In this document: in pieces, positions 51,563 through 60,698 of the stretch
Numbering within the stretch: the first letter of the stretch is position 1
Layout of the letters: each line of letters starts with the position of its first letter
NCBI GenBank assembly: GCA_964631865.1
Contig: CAZWAK010000011.1
Span: 1 to 64,000, forward strand
Length of the DNA stretch: 64,000 nucleotides
Direction of reading: 5' to 3'
Origin: JAFDVL01 sp964631865
GTDB taxonomy: Bacteria; Acidobacteriota; Blastocatellia; RBC074
Translations under genes and position numbers: made by a program
Notes under the pieces: model-generated
Database searches by the model: none
What the model was told of the DNA's origin: nothing
The model's input: only the letters and a program-made list of their open reading frames with translations

Positions 51563-52267
51563 ATGAAAACGCTTTGTTACGCGGCTTTCCTGACCTTTTT
51601 TGGCCTGCATTCCTTTGCCTTTGCTCAATCCGGCTGGCAACGCATCTTCGATGGCAAAACGCTCCAGGGCTGGCGCGCGCCGGATATGAGCTATTTCACG
51701 GTCGAAGACGGCGCGATCACGGGCACGACGACGAAAGAACACAACCCGCCCTACAATCAATTCATCGTCTGGCAAGGCGGCCCGGTCGCGGACTTCGAGT
51801 TGAAATTCAAGTTTCGCATCTTCGGCGCGAAAGCGAATTCCGGGATGCAGTTTCGCAGCACAGTGAAAGACAAAGGGTTGGTCTGGGGCTATCAGGCCGA
51901 CATCGCTGTGTCGGGGCCATACCTCGGCGGCATTTGGGACGAATACGGCCCACGGCGTTCATTGGCAGCGCGCGGCGAAAGCAACGTGATTGACGCGGCA
52001 GGGAAGCGCACGGTCACGAAATTTGCCGAAGCCGAAGCCATTCTCAAGGGCCTCAATTTGCAAGCCTGGAACGAATACCACATCATCGCGCGCGGCCCGC
52101 ACATCGTCCTCAAAATCAATGGCGAGAAAACAGCGGAGTTGGTTGATCGTGAAGTTGGCAAAGCGGCGGCGTCCGGCGTCTTGGCGATGCCGATTATTCC
52201 GGGGGAGCCGATGAAAGTGCAGTACAAGGATTTGCGGCTGAAGGTTCTGCGCGGCTCCAAGCCGTAG
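51563..52267 (+). CDS. Exported DUF1080 (3-keto-disaccharide hydrolase) family protein
   Basis: 234 residues. Signal peptide MKTLCYAAFLTFFGLHSFAFAQ followed by SGWQRIFDGKTLQGW, the usual start of the DUF1080/LamG-like family. KSEDGALT-like VEDGAITGTTTKEHN, DFELKFKFRIFGAKANSGMQ, DIAVSGPYLGGIWDEYG, GPHIVLKINGEKTAELVD and GVLAMPIIPGEPM follow. The family forms a jelly-roll/concanavalin-like fold acting on 3-keto-glycosides in Bacteroidetes and Acidobacteriota. The C-terminus FKDLRLK-like YKDLRLKVL is typical. Confidence 0.9.
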   Translation: MKTLCYAAFLTFFGLHSFAFAQSGWQRIFDGKTLQGWRAPDMSYFTVEDGAITGTTTKEHNPPYNQFIVWQGGPVADFELKFKFRIFGAKANSGMQFRSTVKDKGLVWGYQADIAVSGPYLGGIWDEYGPRRSLAARGESNVIDAAGKRTVTKFAEAEAILKGLNLQAWNEYHIIARGPHIVLKINGEKTAELVDREVGKAAASGVLAMPIIPGEPMKVQYKDLRLKVLRGSKP

Positions 52268-52292
52268 TGCCGCGCAGTATCAACAAGTGAGG

Positions 52293-53507
52293 TTAGCGGC
52301 GTGCCCGACGCGCGCCAAACGAACGACCGCCAAATGACGACGAGCGGCGATTCATCGAGACGACAGGTTTCGTCACGACCGTCGCCGTCACGCCACCAAA
52401 GCCCGGCAGCACGATGCGTTCGACTTCCTGCCCGGTCAGTTTTTCCACCGCCAGCAAGGACAACTCATCCACCGGCGTCACCAGACTGATGGCCTGCCCC
52501 AGGTTGCCCGCGCGTCCGGTTCTGCCGATGCGATGCACGTAATCTTCGGGCGCGTCCGGCATATCGAAATTGATGACGTGCGAAACGGATTCGACATCAA
52601 TGCCGCGTGCCGCGATGTCCGTGGCGACCAGCACGCGGAAGCTGCCGTTTTTGAAGCCACGCAACGCCGCTTCGCGTTGGGGTTGGGTACGATCCGCGTG
52701 CAGACGACTGACCTGATGTTTGCGCGCCTGCAACAGATGTGAGAGCCGTTCCGCCCCGCGTTTCGTGCGCGTAAAGACGAGCACGCGCTCAAACCGTTCG
52801 CGTTCGAGCAGGTGGAACAGCAAGGTCGTTTTGGATTCCAGCGCAACGGAATACGCGGTTTGCTTGATGGTGACCGCCGCCGTGCCGCGTTGATTGACTT
52901 CGATGATTTGTGGCGTGCGCATCGTCGAACGCGCGATGCTTTCAATCGCGGGCAACATCGTGGCGGAAAACAGCAACGTCTGCCGCGTCGTCGGCGTGCG
53001 CGCGATGATTTGCCGAATGGCGGGCCAGAAACCCAAATCCAGCATGCGATCTGCTTCGTCGAGCACTAAAGTTTCGATGTGTGAAAGGTCTAGGACATCG
53101 TTTTCCAAATGATCCAGCAAGCGCCCCGGCGTCGCAATCACAATGGACACGCCGCGTCGGAGTTCGGTGCGTTGGCGATGACTGCTTGTGCCGCCCATAA
53201 TCGTGACGGCGCGCACTTTGTTGTCTAATGCTTGCAAGTTGTCGGCGATTTGCGTAGCCAGTTCGCGCGTCGGGGCGAGGATCAGCGCGCGAATCGCTGC
53301 CGCCGGTTTGTTGCTATGCAGTCGTTGTAACAATGGCAGCAGAAACGCCGCTGTCTTGCCCGTGCCAGTGGCGGCACAGCCAATCAAATCCGACCCGCGT
53401 AAAATCACGGGAATGGCCCGACGCTGAATCGGCGTCGGCTCCACATATTCGAGGGACTCACAGCGTCGTGCCAGAAATTGATTCAGTCCCAATTCCGTAA
53501 AATTCAT
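52293..53507 (-). CDS. DEAD-box RNA helicase (RhlE-like)
   Basis: 404 residues. Q motif NFTELGLNQFLARRCESLEYVEPTPIQ, motif I AATGTGKTAAFLLP, motif Ia PTRELATQI, motif Ib TPGRLLDHLE, motif II DEADRMLD, motif III SATM, then motif V VATDIAARGIDV and motif VI HRIGRTGRAG. The C-terminus is basic and Arg/Ser/Gly-rich (RRSSSFGGRSFGARRARR), as in RhlE/RhlB helicases that unwind rRNA or mRNA. A terminator and an RRM RNA-binding protein lie upstream on the same strand, as in a cold-response module. Confidence 0.94.
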   Translation of the reverse strand: MNFTELGLNQFLARRCESLEYVEPTPIQRRAIPVILRGSDLIGCAATGTGKTAAFLLPLLQRLHSNKPAAAIRALILAPTRELATQIADNLQALDNKVRAVTIMGGTSSHRQRTELRRGVSIVIATPGRLLDHLENDVLDLSHIETLVLDEADRMLDLGFWPAIRQIIARTPTTRQTLLFSATMLPAIESIARSTMRTPQIIEVNQRGTAAVTIKQTAYSVALESKTTLLFHLLERERFERVLVFTRTKRGAERLSHLLQARKHQVSRLHADRTQPQREAALRGFKNGSFRVLVATDIAARGIDVESVSHVINFDMPDAPEDYVHRIGRTGRAGNLGQAISLVTPVDELSLLAVEKLTGQEVERIVLPGFGGVTATVVTKPVVSMNRRSSSFGGRSFGARRARR

Positions 53508-53529
53508 GTCTTCCTTCTTCTAAATAAGC

Positions 53530-53574
53530 CAAAGGCGCTCCCGGCTGAATGCGATCTGGCCAGGAGCGCCTTTG
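53530..53574 (-). terminator. Terminator between RRM and helicase genes
   Basis: CAAAGGCGCTCC (53530-53541) and GGAGCGCCTTTG (53563-53574) form a perfect 12-bp stem with a 21-nt loop; in the minus-strand direction TTATTT follows. It lies 33 bp after the RRM stop and before the helicase ATG. Confidence 0.8.
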
Positions 53575-53607
53575 AGCTAAGAGTTACTGCTTATGGGTGC
53601 GTTGATC

Positions 53608-54003
53608 TTAGTAACGACCACCGCGTCCCCCACGATCTCCGCCGCCGCCGCCGAAGCCGCCGCGGCCACCGCCGCCACCGCGGCCACCGCCACCGCCGAA
53701 GCCGCCACGACCACCGCCACGACCGCCGCCGCCGCCAAAGCCGCCGCCACCGCCGCGCGATTCTTTCGGACGTGCTTCGTTGACGGTCAGGCTGCGACCA
53801 TCCAGGTCCGTGCCGTTGAATTGCGTAATCGCTGCTTCGCCTTCTTCACGCGAACCCATTTCGACGAAGCCGAAACCGCGCGAACGACCCGTGTCGCGGT
53901 CAGTCACAATCGAAGCCGACTGGACGGTGCCAGCCTGCGCAAACAAATCCGATAATTCATTCTCGTCCACGTTGAACGAGAGATTGCCAACATAAAGTTT
54001 CAT
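53608..54003 (-). CDS. RRM RNA-binding protein with glycine-rich tail
   Basis: 131 residues. A single RRM domain at residues 1-80: RNP2 LYVGNLSF, RNP1 RGFGFVEM, and NGTDLDGRSLTVNEARP. The C-terminal 50 residues are Gly/Arg repeats (GGGGRGG-type). It is like the Rbp proteins of cyanobacteria and Acidobacteriota, which bind RNA and are often cold-induced. It has a long 5' leader; no cold-shock structure was identified. The start is the ATG at 54001-54003, giving the canonical MKLYVGNLSF. Confidence 0.92.
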   Translation of the reverse strand: MKLYVGNLSFNVDENELSDLFAQAGTVQSASIVTDRDTGRSRGFGFVEMGSREEGEAAITQFNGTDLDGRSLTVNEARPKESRGGGGGFGGGGGRGGGRGGFGGGGGRGGGGGRGGFGGGGGDRGGRGGRY

Positions 54004-54368
<365 letters not shown>

Positions 54369-54522
54369 GTACGGGAGAGACTGAACCCGTTCAGCGCCGA
54401 AGGAGCAACCGCCCTTGGAAACTCTCAGGCAAAAGGACCGTCTGACTGTTCGCGACTCTGGAAAGAGGCCACTAGCGCCCGCCGACGGGATAACACTCTC
54501 AGGCAAACATACAGATAGGGCA
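54369..54522 (+). ncRNA. Tandem glycine riboswitch
   Basis: First aptamer: GGAGAGACTGAACC, CGCCGAAGGAGCAACC and CTCTCAGGCAAAAGGACC (54371-54440). Second aptamer: GACTCTGGAAAGAGGCC, CGCCGACGGGATAAC and CTCTCAGGCAAAC (54454-54510). The order and spacing are those of the cooperative double glycine aptamer. It lies about 53 bp before gcvP, so glycine probably turns on glycine cleavage. The expression-platform helix was not resolved by eye. Confidence 0.88.
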
Positions 54523-54574
54523 TGTGATTTCGGCTGTCATCCGCAACTTTTGCCTGCTGGAGAGTGAAACCGTT

Positions 54575-57433
54575 ATGAAGCAAACACCGGCTACGAATTT
54601 TTCCCGTCGTCATATTGGCCCCTCACCCCAAGACATCCAAACCATGCTCAAAGTCGTCGGCGCACAAAGCCTGGACGATCTGATCGCACAAACGATTCCC
54701 GACAACATTCGCCAATCGCAACCGCTCGCTTGCGTCGCGGCGCATTCGGAGACCGAAGCATTGGCCAGAATGCGCGCCATCGCCGCGAAGAATCAAGTCT
54801 TCACGTCGCTCATCGGGCAAGGTTACAGCGGCACGATTTTGCCCGCCGTGATTCAACGCAACATTCTCGAAAATCCCGCGTGGTACACGGCCTACACGCC
54901 GTATCAACCCGAAATTTCGCAAGGTCGTCTCGAAGCGCTCATCAATTTCCAAACGATGATTTGCGATTTGACGGGCTTGGATGTGGCGAACGCTTCGTTG
55001 CTCGATGAAGCGACGGCCGCCGCCGAAGCGATGGCGCTGGCGAAGCGCGTTTGCACGTCGGAATCGAACAAGTTTTTCGTGGACAAAGACGTGCATCCGC
55101 AAACGCTGGCCTTGCTCGAAACACGCGCGGAACCGCTTGGTTGGGAATTGATCGTTGGCGATCCGCTGACCGAACTGCAAAGCTGTAGCGTCTTTGGCGC
55201 GATTTTCCAATATCCCGGTTCGAGCGGCGCGATTCGTGACCTGCGCGCGGCGATCAAAACCGTGCAAGCCAGCAGCGGCATTGCCGTCATCGCCGCAGAT
55301 TTGTTGGCGCTGACGTTGCTTGCGTCGCCCGGCGAACTCGGCGCAGACATTGCCATCGGTTCGGCGCAACGCTTCGGCGTGCCGATGGGCTACGGCGGCC
55401 CACACGCGGCGTATATGTCCGTGAAAGATGCGTACAAACGCGCGTTGCCGGGACGGTTGGTGGGCGTTTCGATGGATGCGCGCAAAGCTCCGGCCTATCG
55501 CTTGGCGCTGCAAACGCGCGAACAACATATTCGCCGCGAGAAAGCGACCTCGAACATTTGTACCGCACAAGTTTTGCTCGCGGTGATGGCTTCGATGTAC
55601 GCGGTCTATCACGGCCCCGAAGGTTTGACACACATCGCAAACGACGTGCATCGCAAAACATCTGTGCTCGCGGCAGGTTTGCGCAAGCTTGGGTTTGTGA
55701 TTCAGAACGAATCGTTCTTTGACACGATCACGGTCGCAGTCGGCGATCAGCAAAGCGAAATCATCGCGCGTGGCGTGAGTGAGCAAATCAACTTCCGCAT
55801 CGTAGGCGAAAATGCGCTCGGCATCGCGCTCGACGAAACCACGACGCCTGCGATCATCGAAGCCGTTTGGCGTGCGTTTGGCGGCACTTTGCAATTTGAT
55901 GCCATCGTCACCGAAGCCGCATCAACATTGCCCGCGACGCTTCTGCGCAAATCTGAATTCCTCACGCATCCAGTCTTTCATCGCTATCGTTCCGAAACGG
56001 AATTGCTGCGGTATATGCGCAAACTTGCGGATCGTGATCTGGCGTTGGATCGCGCGATGATTCCGCTCGGCTCCTGCACAATGAAGCTGAACGCGACGAC
56101 GGAAATGATTCCGGTGACGTGGCCGGAATTTGGCGCGCTGCATCCGTTCGCTCCGGCGGAACAAGCGGCGGGCTATCACGAAATGTTCGAGGATTTGCGA
56201 GCGTGGCTCTGCGAAATCACGGGCTATGACGCGGTGTCGCTGCAACCGAATTCGGGCGCACAAGGCGAATACGCGGGACTGCTCGCCATTCGTGCTTATC
56301 ACACGAGTCGCGGCGAAAGCCATCGCAACATCTGCCTGATTCCATCGTCCGCGCACGGCACAAATCCAGCGTCGGCGCACATGGCTGGGATGGAAGTTGT
56401 CGTCACGAAATGCGATGACAATGGTAACGTTGACCTCGCTGACCTCAAAGCCAAAGCCGAACAGCATTCGCAAAACCTCGCGGCGGTGATGGTGACGTAT
56501 CCTTCGACGCACGGTGTGTTTGAAGAGCAAATCCGTGAACTGTGCGACACGGTGCATTCACACGGCGGGCAGGTTTATTTGGACGGCGCGAATTTGAACG
56601 CACAAGTCGGTCTCGCGCGCCCCGGCGATTACGGCGCGGATGTTTCGCATTTGAATTTGCACAAAACGTTTTGCATCCCGCACGGCGGCGGCGGGCCTGG
56701 GATGGGGCCCATCGGCGTCAAAGCGCATCTCGCGCCGTTCCTGCCGGGGCATCTGACCATTGACGGCGGAACGGCTCCGGTCGGTGCAGTGTCAGCGGCT
56801 CCGTTTGGCTCGGCTTCGATCCTGCCGATTTCGTATGCGTACATTTTGCTGATGGGCGGCGACGGTTTGGCGCTCGCAACGCAGGTCGCAATTCTCGAAG
56901 CCAACTACATCGCCAAGCGGTTGGACGAACATTTCCCCGTGCTCTACAAAAACCACAATGGTCGCGTCGCGCACGAGTGCATCATTGATCCGCGCGCGCT
57001 GAAAACTACGGCGGGCGTGACCGTAGACGACATTGCGAAACGCCTGATTGATTACGGCTTCCACGCGCCGACGATGAGCTTCCCCGTGGCAGGCACGTTG
57101 ATGATCGAACCAACCGAATCGGAATCGTTGTATGAACTGGATCGCTTCTGCGACGCGATGATTGCGATTCGCCACGAAATCCGCGACGTTGAACAGGGAC
57201 GTTTCGCCATCGCCGATTCGCCGCTGCGCCACGCGCCGCACACAGTTCACGACTTGGCGGATGACAATTGGAACCGCAAGTATTCGCGCGCCGAAGGCGT
57301 GTTCCCAGCAGGCGTGTCGCGCACCGATAAATACTGGTCGCCCGTGGGGCGCGTGGACAATGTCTACGGGGATCGCAATTTGTTCTGCGTGTGCGTGCCG
57401 ACGGACGAATACGCGCACGCCGCGGGATCGTAA
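54575..57433 (+). CDS. gcvP: Glycine dehydrogenase (decarboxylating), P protein
   Basis: 952 residues, the full-length single-chain P protein. The N-terminus RRHIGPSPQDIQTMLKVVG, the central PYQPEISQGRLEALINFQTM and EATAAAEAM, and the PLP-binding HLNLHKTFCIPHGGGGPGMG (Lys in SHLNLHK) are all present, as is SCTMKLNATTEMIPVTW. The enzyme decarboxylates glycine and transfers the aminomethyl group to H protein. The preceding glycine riboswitch gives regulation. No gcvT or gcvH is nearby. The start is the ATG 35 bp inside the longest frame, downstream of the riboswitch. Confidence 0.95.
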   Translation: MKQTPATNFSRRHIGPSPQDIQTMLKVVGAQSLDDLIAQTIPDNIRQSQPLACVAAHSETEALARMRAIAAKNQVFTSLIGQGYSGTILPAVIQRNILENPAWYTAYTPYQPEISQGRLEALINFQTMICDLTGLDVANASLLDEATAAAEAMALAKRVCTSESNKFFVDKDVHPQTLALLETRAEPLGWELIVGDPLTELQSCSVFGAIFQYPGSSGAIRDLRAAIKTVQASSGIAVIAADLLALTLLASPGELGADIAIGSAQRFGVPMGYGGPHAAYMSVKDAYKRALPGRLVGVSMDARKAPAYRLALQTREQHIRREKATSNICTAQVLLAVMASMYAVYHGPEGLTHIANDVHRKTSVLAAGLRKLGFVIQNESFFDTITVAVGDQQSEIIARGVSEQINFRIVGENALGIALDETTTPAIIEAVWRAFGGTLQFDAIVTEAASTLPATLLRKSEFLTHPVFHRYRSETELLRYMRKLADRDLALDRAMIPLGSCTMKLNATTEMIPVTWPEFGALHPFAPAEQAAGYHEMFEDLRAWLCEITGYDAVSLQPNSGAQGEYAGLLAIRAYHTSRGESHRNICLIPSSAHGTNPASAHMAGMEVVVTKCDDNGNVDLADLKAKAEQHSQNLAAVMVTYPSTHGVFEEQIRELCDTVHSHGGQVYLDGANLNAQVGLARPGDYGADVSHLNLHKTFCIPHGGGGPGMGPIGVKAHLAPFLPGHLTIDGGTAPVGAVSAAPFGSASILPISYAYILLMGGDGLALATQVAILEANYIAKRLDEHFPVLYKNHNGRVAHECIIDPRALKTTAGVTVDDIAKRLIDYGFHAPTMSFPVAGTLMIEPTESESLYELDRFCDAMIAIRHEIRDVEQGRFAIADSPLRHAPHTVHDLADDNWNRKYSRAEGVFPAGVSRTDKYWSPVGRVDNVYGDRNLFCVCVPTDEYAHAAGS

Positions 57434-57440
57434 CGGTCGG

Positions 57441-58234
57441 CTATTCGCAGCGCAGCGCAATCATCGGATCCACTTTCGTCGCGCGTCGTGCGGGAATCCA
57501 AAGCGACTTAGCCAAACCGCGTGACTGAGAATGACAACGGCTTGCGGGCTGCGTTCTTCTTCGGGCGCAAAGCCGCGTCCGAGCCAGGGGCACACGCCGA
57601 GCACGTCGAAATAATCGCTCGACACCAATTCGCTGCGCAGCACTTCGCTGCGGCTGCCATTGCCGAAACTCACTTCGGCAAAACTCGCGGCGGCCAATCC
57701 CGACAGCACGTCATTGCGTTCGCGCAAGGCCACAAAATCAGGATACGAAAGCGGCTCGCCCAATCCATCGCCGCGCCCGATGGTCACGAGTTGCTGCGGC
57801 TGCGGCACGGGGAGCGAGCGCAAGAGCAACGCATTCGCCAAACTGAAAATCGCCGTGTTCGCCCCAATGCCGAGCGCGAGCGTGAACGCGGCAATCAAAG
57901 TGAAGCCCGGCTGCTTCCCCAGCATCCGTGCGCCAAAGCGCAGGTCTTGAATAAAATCAGCGATCATATTGCTCCTTTGGGTTGTGCCGAGCACGACTGG
58001 TTCGGGATTGAGTTGTCGTTCGATGCGCCGTAGTTCGCGCGTGAGTAATTCACTGCCGCGCAGTTCAGCGCGCGTTTGTTGTTCGGCTTCGGCTGCGCTC
58101 GCGCCGCTCGACAACAGTTCGGCATACAACTCATCGAGGTGCTGCGCGAGTTCCTCGACGATGGTGTTCTCGCGCGTGGGCGCAAGATGCAAGCCTGTCA
58201 ATCGCTGTCGGATTTCCGCTTTCCAATCAGGCAT
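57441..58234 (-). pseudogene. ADOP family permease with internal deletion
   Basis: The first 250 codons are a typical Acidobacterial ADOP (MacB/FtsX-like) permease: an N-terminal permease-prefix (RQRLTGLHLAP, HLDELYAELL), the first transmembrane helix in GFTLIAAFTLALGIGANTAIF, and the start of the periplasmic domain ending at HAVWLSRFG. At about 57500 the frame then jumps into a different frame that encodes WIPARRATKVDPMIALRCE and a stop at 57441-57443, exactly the C-terminal end of this family. Full ADOP proteins are about 800 residues, so about 500 codons are missing. The original frame ends early in KWIR. Function is probably lost. Confidence 0.8.
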
Positions 58235-58559
58235 TGTCGAGTCCGGTGATTTGATTGATTGCCGCGACGAACGATTGCCATGTCGTGCGCTGCGCTTTCA
58301 ATACACGCTTGCCTTCTTTCGTCAGCTTGTAGCAGCGGCGGCGTTTCTGCCCGGCCTTTTCCAGCCAGTGGCCTTCGATCCAACCGCGTTTTTCCAGCCG
58401 ATAAAGCAACGGGTACAACGACGCCACATTGAATTTCAATGCGCCGCCCGAACGCGCTTCGATCATTTTGCTGATTTCATAGCCGTGACGGGCGCGGGTT
58501 TCCACGAGCGACAGAATCACTAATTCCGCGCTGCCATTCTTTAATTCGCGATCCAGCAT
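58227..58559 (-). CDS. PadR family transcriptional regulator
   Basis: 110 residues from the ATG giving MLDRELKNGSAELVILSLVE. Winged helix: RHGYEISKMIEARSGGALKF, then NVASLYPLLYRLEKRGWIEG with the recognition helix, and RRRCYKLTKEGKRVLKAQ for the wing. It overlaps the start of the broken ADOP permease by 8 bp, the common PadR-ADOP arrangement in Acidobacteriota. A site ATGT-N8-ACAT precedes the start, so it probably represses itself and the permease. Confidence 0.88.
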   Translation of the reverse strand: MLDRELKNGSAELVILSLVETRARHGYEISKMIEARSGGALKFNVASLYPLLYRLEKRGWIEGHWLEKAGQKRRRCYKLTKEGKRVLKAQRTTWQSFVAAINQITGLDNA

Positions 58560-58564
58560 AGGTG

Positions 58565-58580
58565 ATGTTATATGTGACAT
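58565..58580. promoter_or_regulatory. PadR-type operator
   Basis: ATGT (58565-58568), 8 bp, then ACAT (58577-58580), the consensus ATGT-8N-ACAT of PadR-family operators, just before the PadR start. It would place the operator on the promoter or leader of padR-permease. Confidence 0.6.
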
Positions 58581-58706
58581 AACAATATGTTATTGAGCCG
58601 GATACAGACCGTCAGGGCGAGGGCGCGCGGGGCAAGATTTTTTTTCAGCCAAGCGGCGCAGGAACCAGCTTGACAGCCTAGCACTACCTAGATAGAGTTA
58701 AGCCCC

Positions 58707-59036
58707 ATGCAACGCAACCGACCACCTTCAGAGCAAACCATTTTGGTGCTGCGCGCCCTTGCGGAAGACCCGACCGCGTGGCGGCACGGGTATGATTTAT
58801 GCCAGCAAACGGGCCTCAAGGCCGGCACGATGTATCCGATCCTGATCCGGCTCGCAGATCGCGGGCTGTTGGAAACGACGTGGGAAACAGAAATCCCCGT
58901 CGGGCGTCCGCCGCGCCATTTGTATCGTTTGACAGAAGCGGGACTGGAACTCGCCAGCGAACTGAGCGAGAAAAAAATGCTGGCGGCGAAAGCGCAGCGA
59001 CTTCGATTGCGACCGCGAACGGAGGGCGTAGGATGA
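58707..59036 (+). CDS. PadR family transcriptional regulator
   Basis: 109 residues. Seen: SEQTILVLRALAEDPTAWRH, then GYDLCQQTGLKAGTMYPILI with the helix-turn-helix, and RLADRGLLETTWE and GRPPRHLYRLTEAGLELASE for the wing. Typical PadR subfamily 2 length. Its stop overlaps the ATG of the following membrane protein gene (ATGA), so the regulator probably controls it. Confidence 0.88.
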   Translation: MQRNRPPSEQTILVLRALAEDPTAWRHGYDLCQQTGLKAGTMYPILIRLADRGLLETTWETEIPVGRPPRHLYRLTEAGLELASELSEKKMLAAKAQRLRLRPRTEGVG

Positions 59037-60658
59037 TCGGTTATTTCGCAAAAGTTCCCGAACGGCTGCTGACGGCGGCGGTGCGTTGCCTGCCTGCGGA
59101 ACGGTCGGAATGGGGCGCGGCGATGCTGGCGGAGTTGGCGCAATTACAACATCCGATGGCGCGCTGGCAGTTCGCACTGAGTTGCGTGCGCGTCGCTTTG
59201 TTCCCACCTGATGCGGGAGGACACAATGTTATGGTCAAGGGCATGCTTGTCACACTCACGGCAGCGGCGCTCATCGGCTTTCTGCTGTTGCGGCCAGAGA
59301 CCGGCGGCGTCTGGCTCGCTTATGCCATTGCGGCCTACAGTATTTTTCTGCTCCTTTCGACGGTTCTCTTCGGCCAATGGCTGTTGCTGGCGGCGGTGAC
59401 GTGGGGTGTCGTAGCCAATGCGCGCGGACGACAGGCGTGGGCGAAAGTGCCGCCTGCTGTACGGCGCGGGGGGCGGCTCGGCATCGAAGTCGTCTTTGGC
59501 TTAATCAACCCCGTGCTGTACCTCACCGTCGTCAGCGCGGCGCTGCCGCTGCGTCGCCCTGAGATGGAATGGTGGTTTGCACCGCTGCAAACGCTGGCGT
59601 GTGTGTTGCTCGTGGCGATTTGGGGCTGGCGGGTTTGCGGAGCAGCCTTCAACCCTGCTTCGCGTGCGGCGCGCATCGGCTTGCGTGCGTTGTTGCTGGC
59701 TTCGCTCGCCTGCTTGCTGGCCTTTGTGGTCAAAGATATGAAGGTGCTGGTGCAGGCAGGGGGCATCGGGCCGCTGAACGTGCTGCTCACCGCCTTGAGC
59801 CATTGTCCGCTTTATCTCATTCCCGCCTTGCTGTTGTGCGATTACCTGCGCGCGATTACGAAACAGACGACTGATCAACGGCGCGGGTTCTTTCTGCTGA
59901 CGAATCGCGCCTCACGTTTTGCCGTGGCAGGCATCATGGGAATTTCGCTCGTGACCTTTGCGCTGGCGGCGCACCGACGCTCGGAAGCCAATGTGCGCCG
60001 GCTGGTGAGCCAGCACGCAGCCGCGATTCAAGTCGCCGCCGCGCGCTACGACACAGACCCGCGCCTGATCGCCGCCATCGTTTACGTGACGCATCGGGAA
60101 CAGCTTTCGCCGTTGCGGGACAACCTCGAACGTCTTTTCATCAGCGCCTGGGTAGCCCGCACGGATAGCAGCAATATGCTCAACCACGCGGTGGATATTT
60201 CCCTCGGTATTGCGCAAATCAAACCGCGCACGGCGCTGACGGCCAGCGTGCTGGCGACCGGCCACACGCCAGATTCGCTGCCCGAACCTGAGCGCGGTGA
60301 TTACCGCCAAGTCGAGCCGGTAGGCGCAGGCTGGCCGCCGCCGATCACCGCACAAACCGTTATGAACTCGCCGCTCTCGGTTCCCGCCGATCAACGCACA
60401 GCAGCACGAATGCTGCTCAACACCGAGACGAACCTCGAAACCTGTGCGCTGATACTGGCGCTTTATCAAAAGCAGTGGGAAGCCGCGAATCGTGATTGGA
60501 GCATTCGCGCGCGTCCAGACATTCTGGCGACGCTCTATCAAATCGGCTTTGCCCGCTCGAAGCCACACGGCGCACCGCAGAGCAATGCTTTCGGCAACCG
60601 CGTCCGCGAGGTGTACGAGCAGCCGTGGCTGGGCGAACTATTGGCAGCGCAAAAATAG
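59033..60658 (+). CDS. Membrane protein with C-terminal transglycosylase-like domain
   Basis: 541 residues. The first 80 are cytoplasmic (RLLTAAVRCLPAERSEWGAA). Residues about 80-330 contain eight or so transmembrane helices. After a further helix (IMGISLVTFALAAH) comes an extracytoplasmic domain resembling lytic transglycosylase/lysozyme-like folds: AARYDTDPRLIAAIVYVTH, ISLGIAQIKPRTALTAS, NTETNLETCALILALYQKQW and ATLYQIGFARSKPHG with AFGNRVREVY. The family Glu would be in the helix before IVYVTHRE. Coupled to a PadR regulator by an ATGA overlap. Cell-wall remodelling is a reasonable inference but unproven. Confidence 0.65.
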   Translation: MIGYFAKVPERLLTAAVRCLPAERSEWGAAMLAELAQLQHPMARWQFALSCVRVALFPPDAGGHNVMVKGMLVTLTAAALIGFLLLRPETGGVWLAYAIAAYSIFLLLSTVLFGQWLLLAAVTWGVVANARGRQAWAKVPPAVRRGGRLGIEVVFGLINPVLYLTVVSAALPLRRPEMEWWFAPLQTLACVLLVAIWGWRVCGAAFNPASRAARIGLRALLLASLACLLAFVVKDMKVLVQAGGIGPLNVLLTALSHCPLYLIPALLLCDYLRAITKQTTDQRRGFFLLTNRASRFAVAGIMGISLVTFALAAHRRSEANVRRLVSQHAAAIQVAAARYDTDPRLIAAIVYVTHREQLSPLRDNLERLFISAWVARTDSSNMLNHAVDISLGIAQIKPRTALTASVLATGHTPDSLPEPERGDYRQVEPVGAGWPPPITAQTVMNSPLSVPADQRTAARMLLNTETNLETCALILALYQKQWEAANRDWSIRARPDILATLYQIGFARSKPHGAPQSNAFGNRVREVYEQPWLGELLAAQK

Positions 60659-60698
60659 AGGGCGCGACCAAGTGACGATAGCGCCGCCGCGAAAACTC

